From Aedes albopictus (taxonomy: Eukaryota > Arthropoda > Insecta > Diptera > Culicidae): DNA of 64,000 bases. How positions within the stretch are numbered: the stretch's first letter is position 1; each line of letters begins with the position of its first letter. This document shows positions 22,440-34,618 of this stretch, one piece after another. The notes under the pieces were generated by a model. The model worked only from the letters and a program-made list of their open reading frames with translations. It was not told where the DNA came from and made no database searches. A program made the position numbers and the translations under genes. The stretch spans positions 43,559,464-43,623,463 of the forward strand of contig NC_085138.1 in NCBI RefSeq assembly GCF_035046485.1. Direction: 5' to 3'.

Positions 22440-22890
22440 ACATAATTTGCACAAAGTATGCATCAAGAATCTGATGAGATAGTAGAACAGTGTCTTCAAC
22501 GGTGGTCTTGGTTCGATATTTATCCGCTAGGCGGCGCTAGTGTCAAACATATTAATACCCCTATATCTCAGAATCCTGATGAGATAGAATAATGCCGTCT
22601 TCGACAAAGTTGTTCAGCAAGGTCAGAACCATCTAACAACTGTGTTTATGGTTTGTTACTTATCCGCTAGGTGGCGCTCAGTATAAAAAAAATCAAACAC
22701 GTATATCTCAAAACTCTAATGAGCAAGAGGTATGCCATTTTCTACAAAGTTGTTCAGTAGGTATCTAGGCGGCGACAGTGCAAAACATGCTTTAACACGT
22801 ATATCTCAGAATCCCGACAAGGTAGAATGATCCCTTCTTCGGCAAGGGTTTTCAGCAAGCTAAGAACTATCTAACGATGCAGATATTCAG
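22440..22890. repeat. ~120-bp tandem repeat, about four diverged units
   Basis: Each unit contains the blocks TATATCTCAGAATCCTGATG, GTCTTCGACAAAGTTGTTCA and CGCTAGGCGGCGC in varying states of decay, with starts near 22450, 22555, 22690 and 22790. Unit spacing varies from about 96 to 148 bases because of indels. The reverse complement of the family lies at 7.6-8.0 kb. Confidence 0.7.
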
Positions 22891-23850
22891 CATATTCAGT
22901 CATCTCACCCCGCCGTACCTTACGCTCCAAATGAATAATATCTCCCAGCGAAGCCTGCGTGGTCCAAGCTGTGGTCGAGCCATCGCAAATAGGCTAACTA
23001 TTTTTTTTTTTCCAACGCCGCGCGTCGGGACCGCTCGGCGCAAAGGTACTTGATATTAATTCAAAAAGAGCACCACTCTTCGTGTGGTTGGCACAAAATG
23101 AAAAAAAAAAAATCGTGCGCCACTCTTGAGAGCATACCTACTTATGTACGCGCCGGCCGCCGCACAACCGCTGTTAGTTGTTAGCCCGAGCTGAGCAGTT
23201 GGGTGTGGTTCGTACGCTTATCATGATCTCTCGTGGCTTAGTTGGTCGCGCGGTCGATCGGTCTTTCGGTTCAATCTCTTCTCGGTTAGTGTGTGTGTAA
23301 GCTTTCGGTTGATTTATGAGCTCAACCAACTAACCTAGGTGGCGGTTTGCTTTTTCCGTTGCGTTGCCGCTTGGTGGCATGGTACTTACCTACTCCAAGA
23401 GACCCAACCAGAGCTAGTGATGACGATTAAAAGTGCACGACTTTGGGACCGCAACAACGCGCTCTCAGACTCGTGCTCGAGCGAACGACCGAGAGTTAGC
23501 TGATGGGTTGCACTGCTGCACTACTGACCACAAAGTTGTCTCGGCAAATCGTTGTCGGCGTCGTCGTCGTCGTTGGTCGACTGGCTCAAGTGCAGTAGAG
23601 CAGTGGAGATTTATGCTAGTGGGTTTTGGGCTTGGTACGAACCTGCTCAACAACCGGGGTTGGGATGCGGTCCGGTTGAAGTGGTGGTTGTTGTTGTTGT
23701 TGTTGTTTGGACTAGAGTGGGTTCCCTCTTCCTAGAGGAAGGAGAGCGAAAGTCTGTTTTCACTCTTAATGAACCGGTAGATGCTTGATGCTTCTACCTT
23801 GTCGTCACGCCTTCTCGTACTCAACTTTCTTGTATGTTTGAATCATCAAA
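22891..23850. other. Non-coding GC-richer island
   Basis: Contains CpG-rich segments, two poly-A/T runs near 22990 and 23100, and a (GTT)n microsatellite near 23685-23706. Overlapping short frames encode arginine-rich or valine-rich runs only because of GTC and GTT repeats. No domain is seen. Confidence 0.45.
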
Positions 23851-23859
23851 GCTTCTCCA

Positions 23860-26800
23860 GCAAAAGGTACGAAACTTCTCCAAAAGAATCTTCCTAAGAC
23901 GAAGTTTGGAAGTTTAACCAGAATAAACTAGGAAATAAGCTTGGAAGTTTCTCCAGCTGCTTGGATGCTTTTTCAGAAGAAGCTAGGAATCGTCTAAAGA
24001 AGAAGTTTGGAGCCATCTCCAGCAGGAGCTTGGAGGATTCACTAGCAGAAGCACGAAAGCTCCTTCAGCAAATGCTCGAAAGCTTCGTCAACAGAAACAT
24101 GGAAGCCTCTCTAGCAGCTCTCAGAAGCTGCTAAAAAAAAACAGCTGAAGCCTGGGAAGCTTCTTCAGCAGAATTTTCGAATGTTCATTAGCAAGAGAAG
24201 CTTGGAAGTTTCTTCAGAAAAAGCTTGGAAGCGTCTCCAGCAGAAGCTTGGATACTTTTTCAGCAGAAGCTTGGAAGCTTTCCAGCAGAAGCTTGGAAGC
24301 TTCTACAGCAGAAGCTTGAAAGCTTCTACAGCAGAAGCTTGGATGCTTTATCTGAAAAGGTTTGAAAGCTACTTTAATGAAAGCTTGGAAGCTTCTTAAG
24401 CAGAGGCTTGGAATATTCTTCAGCAGAATCTTGTAAGCTCATCTGGCAAAAACGTGGAAGCTTCTCCAGCAGAAGCTTGGGAGCTTCTTCAGCAGAAGCT
24501 TGAAAGCTTCTTCAGCAGAAGCTTGAAAGCTTCTTCAGCAGAAGCTTGAAAGCTTCTTCAGCAGAAGCTTGAAAGCTTCTTCAGCAGAAGCTTGAAAGCT
24601 TCTTCAGCAGAAGCTTGAAAGCTTCTCCAGCAGAAGCTTGGGAGCTTCTTCAGCAGAAGCTTGAAAGCTTCTTCAGCAGAAGCTTGAAAGCTTCTTCAGC
24701 AGAAGCTTGAAAGCTTCTTCAGCAGAAGCTTGAAAGCTTCTTCAGCAGAAGCTTGAAAGCTTCTTCAGCAGAAGCTTGAAAGCTTCTTCAGCAGAAGCTT
24801 GAAAGCTTCTTCAGCAGAAGCTTGAAAGCTTCTTCAGCAGAAGCTTGAAAGCTTCTTCAGCAGAAGCTTGGAAGCTTCTTCAGCAGAAGCTTGAAAGCTT
24901 CTTCAGCAGAAGCTTGAAAGCTTCTTCAGCAGAAGCTTGAAAGCTTCTTCAGCAGAAGCTTGAAAGCGTCTTCAGCAGAAGCTTGAAAGCTTTTTCGGCA
25001 GAAGCTTGAAAGCTTCTTCAGCAGAAGCTTGAAAGCTTCTTCAGCAGAAGCTTGAAAGCTTCTTCAGCAGAAGCTTGAAAGCTTCTTCAGCAGAAGCTTG
25101 AAAGCTTCTTCAGCAGAAGCTTGAAAGCTTCTTCAGCAGAAGCTTGGAACCTTATTCAGCAGAAGCTTGGAAGCTACTCCAGCTGAAACTTGGAAGCTTT
25201 TCCTGCAAATGTTTGGAAGTTTCTCTAGTTGGGAAGCTTCTCTAGCAGAAGCTTGCAAGTTTCTGTAGCAGAAGCTACTTCAGCAGATGCTTGAAAGCTT
25301 CTCCAACTGATGCTTGAAGGATTTTTTAGCAAAAGTGTGAAAACCTCCCCAGCAGAAGCTTGAAACCTTTTCCAGCACAAGCTTGGAAGCTTCTTCAGCA
25401 GAAGCTTGGAAGCTTCTTTAGCAGAAGCTTGGAAGCTTCTTTAGCAGAAGCTTGGAAGCTTCTTTAGTAGAAGCTTGGAAGCTTCTTCAGCAGAAGCTTA
25501 GAAGCTTCTTCAGCAGAAGCTTGGAAGCTTCTTCAGCAGAAGCTTGGAAGCTTCTTCAGCAGAAGCTTGGAAGCTTCTTCAGCAGAAGCTTGGAAGCTTC
25601 TTCAGCAGAAGCTAAGAAGCTTCTTCAGCAGAAGCTTGGAAGCTTCTTCAGCAGAAGCTTGGAAGCTTCTACAGCAAAAACTTGAAAGCTTGAAAACTTG
25701 AAAGCTTCTGCTGATGAAGCTTCCAAGCTTCTTCAGCAGAAGCTTGGAAGCTTCATCAGCAGAAGCTTGGAAGTTTCTTCAGCAGAAGCTTGGAAACTTC
25801 TTCAGCAGAAGCTTGGAAGCTTCTTCAGCAGAAGCTTGAAAGCTTCTTAAACAAAAGCTCGGAAGCTTCTTCAGCAGAAGCTTGGAAGCTTCTCCAGCAG
25901 AAGCTTGGAAGCATCTTCAGCAGAAGCTTGAAAGCTTCTTCAGCAGTAGCTTGGAAGCTTCTTCAGCAGTAGCTTGGAAGCTTCTTCAGCAGAAGCTTGG
26001 AAGCTTCTTCAGCAGAAGCTTGGAAGCTTCTTCAGCAGAAGCTTGAAAGCTTCTTCAGCAGAAGCTTGGAAGCTTCTTCAGCAGAAGCTTGGAAGCTTCT
26101 TCAGCAGAAGCTTGGAAGCATCTTCAGCGAAGCTTGGAAGCTTCTTCAGCAGAAGCTTGGAAACTTCTTCAGCAGAAGCTTGGAAGCTTCTTTAGCAGAA
26201 GTTTCTTCAGCAGAAGCTTGGAAGCTTCTTTAGCAGAAGTTTCTTCAGCAGAAGCTTGGAAGCTTCTTCAGCAGAAGCTTGGAAGCTTCATCAGCAGAAG
26301 CTTGGAAGCTTCTTCAGCAGAAGCTTGGAAGCATCTTCAGCGAAGCTTGGAAGCTTCTTCAGCAGAAGCTTGGAAACTTCTTCAGCAGAAGCTTGGAAGC
26401 TTCTTTAGCAGAAGTTTCTTCAGCAGAAGCTTGGAAGCTTCTTTAGCAGAAGTTTCTTCAGCAGAAGCTTGGAAGCTTCTTCAGCAGAAGCTTGGAAGCT
26501 TCATCAGCAGAAGCTTGGAAGCTTCTTCAGCAGAAGCTTGGAAGCTTCATCAGCAGAAGCTTGGAAGCTTCTTCAGCAGAAGCTTGGATGCTTCTTCAGC
26601 AGAAGCTTGGAAACTTCTTCAGCAGAAGCTTGGAAGCTTCTTCAGCAGAAACTTGAAAACTTCTCCAGTAGAAGCTTGGAAGCTTCTCCAGCAGAAGCTT
26701 GGAAGCTTCTCCAGTAGAAGTTTGGAAGCTTCCAGCAGAAGCTTGGGGGCTTCTCCAGCAGAAGCTTAGGTTTCTTCAGCAGAAGCTGGAAAGCTTTACC

Positions 26801-26905
26801 GGCAGGATATTGGAAGCTTTTTCAGCTACTCCAACAGAAGCTTCAAATCGGGAACTTTTAGCAGAAGCTTGGAAGCTTCTCTAGCACAAGCTTGAAGGCC
26901 TTTGT
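23860..26905. repeat. 23-bp minisatellite with HindIII sites, ~3 kb
   Basis: The monomer is 23 bases with core AAGCTTGGAAGCTT or AAGCTTGAAAGCTT, then CTTCAGCAG. The ends (23.86-24.45 and after 26.7 kb) are degenerate and the middle is highly regular. The GAAAGC variant dominates 24.48-25.15 kb and the GGAAGC variant 25.37-26.7 kb. A short inverted tract lies at about 25690-25735. Because 23 is not a multiple of three, three consecutive units rotate through all frames. They give the peptide WKLLQQKLGSFFSRSL in overlapping long open frames, which are not genes. A 213-bp higher-order repeat is visible near 26.1-26.5 kb. Confidence 0.95.
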
Positions 26906-28334
26906 GCTGAATTTATCTGAACTGAAACCCTTGATCTCCATCAATTAATGTGCAATCAGAGAGTAACATTTGTATGTCCAAATGAACGGAAAATTATGTA
27001 CCAGAATCATGTTTCGATCATAAATCACAGTAGATCACGACAAAACCGATTCGTCGATGAGAGTATGTTCGCCACTAATTAGTACTGCGCAATCGCATTG
27101 GTAATTGAACAAAGAATCCCGTCGATAATCTCAGTTCACCTTATTGGCTCTGTCATGCACATGCTGCTCATAAGCATAGCATAAGTAGGGTGGCCGTACA
27201 TTCCTCCGATGATCACATTGTACCGATTTCAGTTCGTGAGTGAACAACAATGAGTCGCTTTGTGACAGTTATTGACCCGCGATCTAGATCCCTCATTCAG
27301 CTTGGATCGTGAACGCTAATGCATCTGCCTCAAGGTTGTGGCTTCGTTTACCTCTGCTATTGGCAAAGATGAGCGCACAAATTGAACAAATCGCTGGGAA
27401 TTAGTTCGATTTATGACAGTAGGTGCGATGTTTTGTCTATGAAGTGACCTTCGACGACGCGACGATTGTAAACGAACAAATCTCAACCTGTCAATCAGCT
27501 CCAGACGATCTGTCGCCACGACACATTCCCACCTAAAGTGGCATTAGCATATAGATTGGAAAATTTCCTCGTCTGCTTTGAGTTCCGCCAAAGTCTATCA
27601 ATTCCATCGAAATAAGACCATTATTCACACCACTGGCACTGGGGCTTCTCCGGGCCAGGCGCTTCGTCGTCGTCTCGGGCATGAATAATAGCAGTTCGCG
27701 AAACACTACCTAATGGATCCACTTACAAGTGCTCAGTCACCTTATCTAATCTCGCCACCGCGCCACCACGTTGATGACGGCAACAACAAGTACTTCGACT
27801 GATAAGCGCCTCGGGTTAGTAAGTATCATTCGCACCGCCGGCCGTCGCCGCGCCATCGTCGCCATCGAAAGAAGTCCGTTTAAGAAGTCGTTCACTTTCT
27901 TGCGTATCTGACTGGGGGCGGCGGTGAGTCAAATGGCTGCTGTAAGGACAGACAGAGAGGGATGTTGATCACCACTACCTACTGACTGGTAGGAGCACCG
28001 CCCTCTTTTGGAAATGGTTGCTGATTCTGTCACCACCAACAACCAAGCGGTTACATAACCTCTTCGCGCGCATGATTGCGTACAGTGTCGGCCAGTTGCG
28101 ATTACTCTGTGGAACGGGTTTGGTGGGCTGAATGGGACGAGAAGGCTTGACGATTTTTAGAATGGAAATTTACGGAGAAGGATTACAAGTTTCGATTCGC
28201 ATTCTTTGACTACTGAAATAATCTGATCGTAGAGAGCACAGGAATTCTGGGAGAACAATCTGAAGGAATCCAGTCTCAGGAAAATTTCCGGGAGAATTCC
28301 TAGGACGCACGAAAATTCCAATTTTCAACTCGAA
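26906..28334. other. Non-coding stretch, no gene recognised
   Basis: No domain-bearing frame. The section from about 27.6 to 28.1 kb is GC-richer and free of obvious repeats, so it may be unique DNA. Confidence 0.4.
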
Positions 28335-28690
28335 CGTGAAATCTGTGCTGCTATACGCCAGTGAAACCTGGTGTGTATCAATGGAGAACACTCAAGGGCT
28401 GCAGGTCTTCATCAATAGATGCCTGCAGTATATTATTCGTGCATAGTGGCCTCACAATTGGATCTCCAACGTGGAACTCTATCGTTGATGCCATCAAACA
28501 CCGATAGCGACAGAAATTCGGGAGCGAAAGGTCGACCACACTCTACGCAGGGGCGGAAACGAAATCTGCAAGCAAGCGTTAGATTGGAACCCAGCAGGAC
28601 ATCGCAGCAGAGGCAGACCCAGAGGCTCACAACGATGCAGCCTCAATAGCGAAATCAAACAAGTCGACAGAAATTTGACCTGGAATACCG
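28335..28690 (+). pseudogene. RTE-type LINE C-terminal fragment
   Basis: One frame with two in-frame stops gives YASETWCVSMENTQ, LQVFINRCLQYIIRA, WPHNWISNVELYR and RRGGNEICKQALDWNPAGH. These are the conserved C-terminal segments of RTE-clade LINE proteins, a group that includes the Aedes element JAM1. Only the last hundred or so codons remain. The fragment is 5'-truncated and is followed directly by minisatellite sequence. Confidence 0.75.
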
Positions 28691-31115
28691 AATAGGAATA
28701 CCGAAAAGAATCTCTAATAGAATCCCTAAAGGATATTCGAAGGAATCGTAGAAGAAATCTAGGAAGCAATCTTGACAGCAATCCATGTAGAAGCCACTGA
28801 AGGAACCTCGAAATGATTTCCTGAAAAGTTAAAAAACACGGAAAGAACCTCTCAGATTGTTTATCTATCCAGGAAGAAATCATTGAAGAAACCCTGGGAG
28901 AAATTTCAAATGGAAGTCTAGGAAAAAATATAGAAGATATCGTGGGAGAAATATGTATCTGAAGAAATCATTGAAAAAAAAAAAACAGGAGAAATCCTCG
29001 AAAAAAATCGTGGTTTTTACCAGAAAAACTCCTCAAAGGAATTCTTAAATAAATCTCAGAAGGAATGAAAAAAAAATGTAGAAAAGAATATTAGGAGAAA
29101 TATCTTAAGGAATTCCAGAAGAATCCTTGAAAGAATGCCAGAATAAATCCCTTAAAAACCAATGAAAAAATCCAGGAAGGTATCAATGGAGGAATTGGTA
29201 TTGAAGGAATCCCGGGAGAAAATCAAGAAAGGATTCCTGAAAGAATCTCCATAATGATCCGTGAAAGAATCCGGAAGATGTCCTGGGAGAAATCTCTAAT
29301 AGAATTCCAGACGGGGTAAATGAAGGAATCCTTGATGAAATGTCGAAAAATTTCTCTGAGAAATTCCTAGAGGAAAAAACAATGTTAAAATCCAGGGAGC
29401 TATCGAAGGATAAATCCTGGGAAGAATTCCTGATGGAATCACTGCAGGAATTCCAACAGAAAAACCAATGAAGAATTCCTAAAGAAACTCGTGAAAGAAC
29501 CCGCAATGAATCCCGGGAGAAGTCTATAAAAGAATTCCGGGAGGGGCCAATGAAGAAATCACCGATCAAATACCGAAAAATATCCCTGAGAAATTCCCAT
29601 AAGCATACCCGGGAAAATCCATGAAAAATGCCGGGAGGTATCAATGGTCAGTGGAGGAATCTTGGGAGGAATTCTTGAAGAAATTCCAGAGAAACACCCA
29701 GGAAGAATTCCTGAAGGAATCTCCGGAATAACCTGTGAAAGAGCCCGGAAAGAATTCCGGGAGGGGCTAATGGAGGAATCCCTGAAGGAATAACGAAAAA
29801 CATCTCTGAAAAATCCCTAGAGGAATATCGAGAAAAATCTCTGGAAAAACCAATGAACTTTCGGGTGGTATCAATGGAAGAATCTTGGGAAGAACTTCTG
29901 AAGGAGTTCCAGAAGAAATTAATAAAAAAATCCCGGGAGAAAACATCAAAGAAGAACTCTTCTGGAATAACTCGTACAAGGACCCTGAAGGAATCTCGGG
30001 AGCAATCTTTGTGAGAATTCCGGAAGGGGCCCATGGAATACCGAAAAACATTGCTTAGAAATGCCAAAAGGAATCCCAAGAAACATCCCTGGAATAAACA
30101 ATGAGAAAATCCCGGGAGATATCAATAGACGAGCCCTGGAAAGAATTCTTTAAAGATTTTCAGAAGGATTAACTGAATTAATCCCAAGAGAAATTCCTGA
30201 ACATAACCAATTAAAAAAGCGGAAGGAATCCCAGGAGAAATATCTAAAAATCTAAAAGGAATCATTGATGGAATACAGAAATATATCCCTGAGAATCCCT
30301 TGTGGTATCCTGGGAAAAATACCTGAAAAATCAATGAAAAAATCCCGGAAGGTGCCAATGGAGGAATTCTGGGAAGAATTCCTGAAAGAATTCCGGAACG
30401 AATCACGGAAGGAATCGTGAGAAGGAAATCCAGGAAGAATCTCCGGAATAACTTGTGAAAGTATCCGCCAGGAATACCGGGAGAAATCTCCAAAAGAATT
30501 TCGAGAGAAATCTATTTAAGAATTCCTGGAAGAATTCTTGATGGAATACCAAAAAAAATACCGGAGAATTCCATAGAGCATTCCCGAGAGGAATCAAATA
30601 AATAAATCCGGAAGGAATTCCTAACGGAATTCCTCAAAAAGGAAATGGAATCCTGATGGTACACCGGGAAATATCCCTGAAGGTATTCCAGAAGAAATCC
30701 CTGAAGAAATGCTGGGAAGAATCCCTTTGGAAATCCTGAGAAGAATCAATGAAGCAATCCTGGGACGAATTCTTAACGAAGTTACAGAAACATACTCCGG
30801 ACAGAATCCTTTACAGAGTCCTTAAGGTAGCCCGTGAGGAATCCTTAAGAGGGATCAATGGTGAAATCCTGGGAAAAATCCCGGGGAAAATATCTGAAAG
30901 TAACCTGAAAAAATACCGAAAGAAATTCTTGAAAAATCCCGGAAGAAACCAATGAAGAAATCTTGGGAGTAATTTATGAGAGAATCTAGGAAGGAATCCC
31001 GGGAGAAATCTCCAAAGGAATTTCTGGAGGCATCGCTAAAAGAATTCTGGAAGAATTTCAGAAAGAATCTCGTGAGGAAACTCTGAGGAGGAATTACAAA
31101 ATGAAAAAAAAAAAA
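28691..31115. repeat. Degenerate GGAATCC / GGGAGAAATC minisatellite
   Basis: Units of about 15-24 bases such as GAAGGAATCC, GGGAGAAATC and GAAGAATTCCTG follow one another over 2.4 kb with much divergence. Minus-strand frames encode repeated PGI, SR and FSR-type residues and are not genes. The array ends where an AT-rich satellite begins. Confidence 0.8.
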
Positions 31116-31129
31116 TGGAGAAAAAATGG

Positions 31130-32500
31130 GGCTTTATTCACAATTTTTTTTTGTCTTTATAATTTTAATTTGTTTTATCTCCTCTTCTTAGCCTATATAT
31201 ATTTAGTAGATTTTCATCCACCGATTCGGAAACTAACCTCAGAACTTCTGTAAAACGCACAGTTTTTGAAAAAAAAAAAAAACATTTTCAGAGAAAATAA
31301 AATATCGTCTTAATGATTTTAATGTTTCTATCTACTCATTTTAATAAATATTTTGCATTTAATAGATTTTAACTCACTAATTCGTAATCTGACCTAAGAA
31401 TTTCTGTAATACGTGAAATTTTTGAGAAAAATTGAGTTTTATTCACATAATTTCATTTTTTCATGGAAAATATACTATGTATTGTCTTTATAATTTTTTT
31501 TCATCTGCTCATCTTAACCACTATTTATGTATTATTGATCATAATTGAACACTTATTTTTCTCAAAAAAAAAATGACGTGTTATAGAAATTATTAGGTCG
31601 GATTCTGAATCAGTGGATCAAAATCTATTGAATTAAACTATTGGTTATGATGATCAGAGGAGAAATTTAAAATTATAAAGATACTAGTTTATTTTCTATG
31701 GAAATATGAGATTTTGTAAATAGGGTTTTATTTTTCTCAAAAATTTCACGTGATACAAAAATTCTTAGTTCAGATTCCGAATCAGAATATGAAAATCTAA
31801 TGAATACAAATATTGGTTAAGATGCGCAGATAAAAATATGAAAATTATGACGACAATAGCTTATTTTCTATGAGAATATGAAATTTTGTGTATAAAACCC
31901 CATGTTTCTCAAAAATTTTACGTGTTACAGAAATTCTTGGGTCAGATTCAGAATCAGTGGATCAAAATCTATTGAGTGAAACTATTGATTATGATGAGCA
32001 GATGAAAAGTTGAAAATTATAAAGACAATAGTTTATTTAATATGAAAATATGAAATTTTTGAATAAAACCCTATTATTCTCAAAAATTTTACGTGTTAAA
32101 GAAATTCTCAGGCCAGATTCCGAATCAGTGTATGAAAATCTATTAAATACAAATGTTGGTTGAGATGAGCAGATAAAAAAAATTAAAACTATTAAGACAG
32201 AAGTTTATTTTCTATGAAAATATGAAATTTTGTGTATAAAACAATATTTTTCTCAAAAAAATTACGTGTGACAGAAATTCTCAGGTCAGATTCTGACTCA
32301 GTCAGTGGATTAAAATCTATTGCATATGAATATTGGTTAAAATGGACAGGTAAAAAATTGAGAATTTTAAAGACAATATTATATTTTCTCTGAAAATATG
32401 AAATTTTGTGAATAAAACCCTACTTTTCTCAAAAACTCTACGTGTTAAAGGAATTCCGAATTCAGATTCGGATTCTGCGGGCCAAATTTCATTAGAAATG
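31130..32500. repeat. 173-bp satellite in head-to-head inverted array
   Basis: The monomer contains TTTCTCAAAAATTTTACGTG, then a TCAGATTCCGAATCAGTGG block, GATGAGCAGATGAAAA and TATGAAATTTTGTG. Starts near 31561, 31735, 31907, 32074, 32248 and 32424 give a period of about 173. From about 31130 to 31556 the same monomer is in opposite orientation (two to three copies). The whole array is therefore a large imperfect palindrome with its axis near 31557. Confidence 0.85.
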
Positions 32501-33397
32501 GTCGAAGTGCGTGAAAAAAGTTTCAATTTTGTCGACTAGTGAATTTATTAAAAAATTTCTCTTTCAATTTGTCAATTTAACGCACTTTACCTTCAAATTC
32601 TTTAAGTTTTTATGTCTATTCAGTCATAAGTTCTGGAAAATTCCCATGAGAAACTTCCGGAAGATTCTCACCAGGAACACTTGAAGTGTTTTCAGAAGGA
32701 GCTTCTGGAGAATTTTCAGCGGAAACTCCTAGAAGAAAACGAATTTCTTAACGATTCTCAGAAGAAATCTTGAATGATATTCAGATTTTGGAAGAATTTT
32801 TGAAAGTCCAAGAGACCTCCAGATAGGACTCTTAATTGGTTCCTCGAAGGAACTCCTAGAAATTTCAGGAAGAAACGTCTAGAGGATTCCCAAACGGAAC
32901 TCTTGGAGAATACTCAGCAGAAAGTTCTGGAGAATATCAAGAAGATTCAGGAAGGTCCCAGCAGAAACTCTTAGAAGAATCCAAGAAAGAAATTTATGAA
33001 AGAATACCAGAAAGAAATCTGGCATAAATAGCAAACAAACCTTCTTCTGAAATTTCAATAGAAACTCCTGTAAGAATCCCACAAAAATTTGCTGAATGAA
33101 CCTTACGAAATGCTTGATGGGGTTTTAGCATTGACGTCTTCTTGAAAAATCCAGAAGGAAGTCCTGATGGAACCCAAGAAACAATAATACGAAGGAATCC
33201 TAGGAAGCACTTCGGGAGAATCTCACACCAAAAGCAACCACTTGGAATTCTTGTGTTTCCATGAGAAGCTTTTGTTTGTATAAGCAACACTTTGATGACA
33301 TTCAAGAGAATCCATTGGGTAAACCTTGAATAAATTCTCTAAGAACCTTTCAATTCTTGGTGTAAATCCTGAAAGAATCACTGCATGAACTCCAGGA
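32501..33397. repeat. Degenerate GGAGAATTCTC / CTCCTAGAAG minisatellite
   Basis: From about 32620, units such as GAAACTCCTAGAAG, TTCTGGAGAAT and CTCAGCAGAAA recur loosely. The first 120 bases are AT-rich and non-repetitive. The array is interrupted at about 33398 by an RTE-type LINE copy and continues after it. Confidence 0.6.
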
Positions 33398-34618
33398 TGG
33401 CCGGAGGGACATTCGATCCGCCATAGGTAGTACTTCGGCTACAGCACTAGGCTTCGCAACTCCGAATCACAGAAACGACGGCGGGTGTGAACAGTTGAAA
33501 CACGAGAAGAATGCAGCATGGGCTAGAATGCTGCAACACCATACGAGAGCGAATGAGGCACGTTACAGACAGGCGCGGAACATTCACAACTCAGTCTTCC
33601 GGAAGAAGAAGCACCAGCAGGAAGAACGAGATCTCGAATCGATTAAAGAGCTGTCCCGCGCTAAGGACACAAGAAAGTTATACGAGAAGCTTAACCGCTC
33701 GCGCAGAGGCTTCGTGCCACAAGCCGACATGTGCCGAGATAATCACGGGAATATTCTCACGAGCGAGCGTGAGGTGGTCGAGAGGTGGCGGCAGCATTAC
33801 GATGAGCACCTCAATGGCGATGTTGCAAGTACCGAAGGTGGCGTGGTAACAGATCTAGGAGTATGTGCACAGGACGAAAGACTTCCGGCCCCTGACCTCC
33901 AAGTGATTGAGGAGGAGGTTGGCGAGTGAAAAAAAAACAAAGCCACTGGAGCAGATCAATTACCAAGCGAGCTACTAAAATACGGTGGAGAAGCACTGGT
34001 GAGAGCAGTACACTGGGTCATTACCAAGATTTGGGAGGAGTATTACCGGAGGAATGGATGGAAGGTATCGTGTGTCCCATCTACAAAAAGGGAATCCGCA
34101 GAACTCTACGATCGAATAAAGTGCGCCGTAACATGAAGTTAACTATCTACAAAACGCTGATTGGACCGGTAGTCCTCTATGGGCATGAAACATGGACCCT
34201 ACGTGCAGAGGACCAATGCGCCCTTGGAGTTTTCGAACGGAAAGTGTTGCGTACCATCTACGGCGGAGTGCAGCAGATGGAAGACGTGACTTGGAGAAGG
34301 CGAATGAACCACGAGCTGCATCAGCTGCTGAGAGAACCAACCATCGTCCATACCGCGAAAACCGGGAGGCTACGGTGGGCGGGTCACGTCATCAGGATGT
34401 CGGATAGCAACCCGACTAAAATGGTTCTCGAGAGCCATCCGACCGGTACAAGAAGACGTGGAGCGCAGCGAGCTAGATGGGTCGTCCAAGTGGAGGACGA
34501 TCTGCGGACCCTACGCAGAGTGCGGAACTGGAGACAAACAGCCATGGACCGAGTGGAATGGAGACGGCTACTATGTACAGCAGAGGCCACTCCGGCCTTA
34601 GCCTGATTGATTCTTTTT
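33398..34618 (+). pseudogene. RTE-type LINE, internally deleted
   Basis: Frame 33495-33929 encodes the linker upstream of the reverse transcriptase (TRKLYEKLNRSRRGFVP, REVVERWRQHYDEHLNG). A shifted frame, 33926-34606, continues with PEEWMEGIVCPIYKKG and then jumps directly to KLTIYKTLIGPVVLYGHETW. The reverse transcriptase palm, some 300 residues in related elements, is missing between them. The C-terminus with RLRWAGHVIRM and GTRRRGAQRARW is present to a stop at 34604-34606. The endonuclease is lost at the 5' end. It is related to, but clearly diverged from, the element at 50.4-54.1 kb. Flanks TGAACTCCAGGA and TGAATTCCAGGA may be a target duplication or shared minisatellite text. Confidence 0.8.

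Noticed and set aside
23222..23290. tRNA-like text with GTGGCTTAGTTGG and GGTTCAATC
   Set aside because: A-box and B-box-like words occur, but no acceptor or anticodon stem can be formed, and no SINE body or tail follows.
23860..26905. Long frames with WKLLQQKLGSFFSRSL repeats
   Set aside because: A 23-bp period rotates through all frames and gives the same peptide in each. No start context, signal or conservation supports translation.
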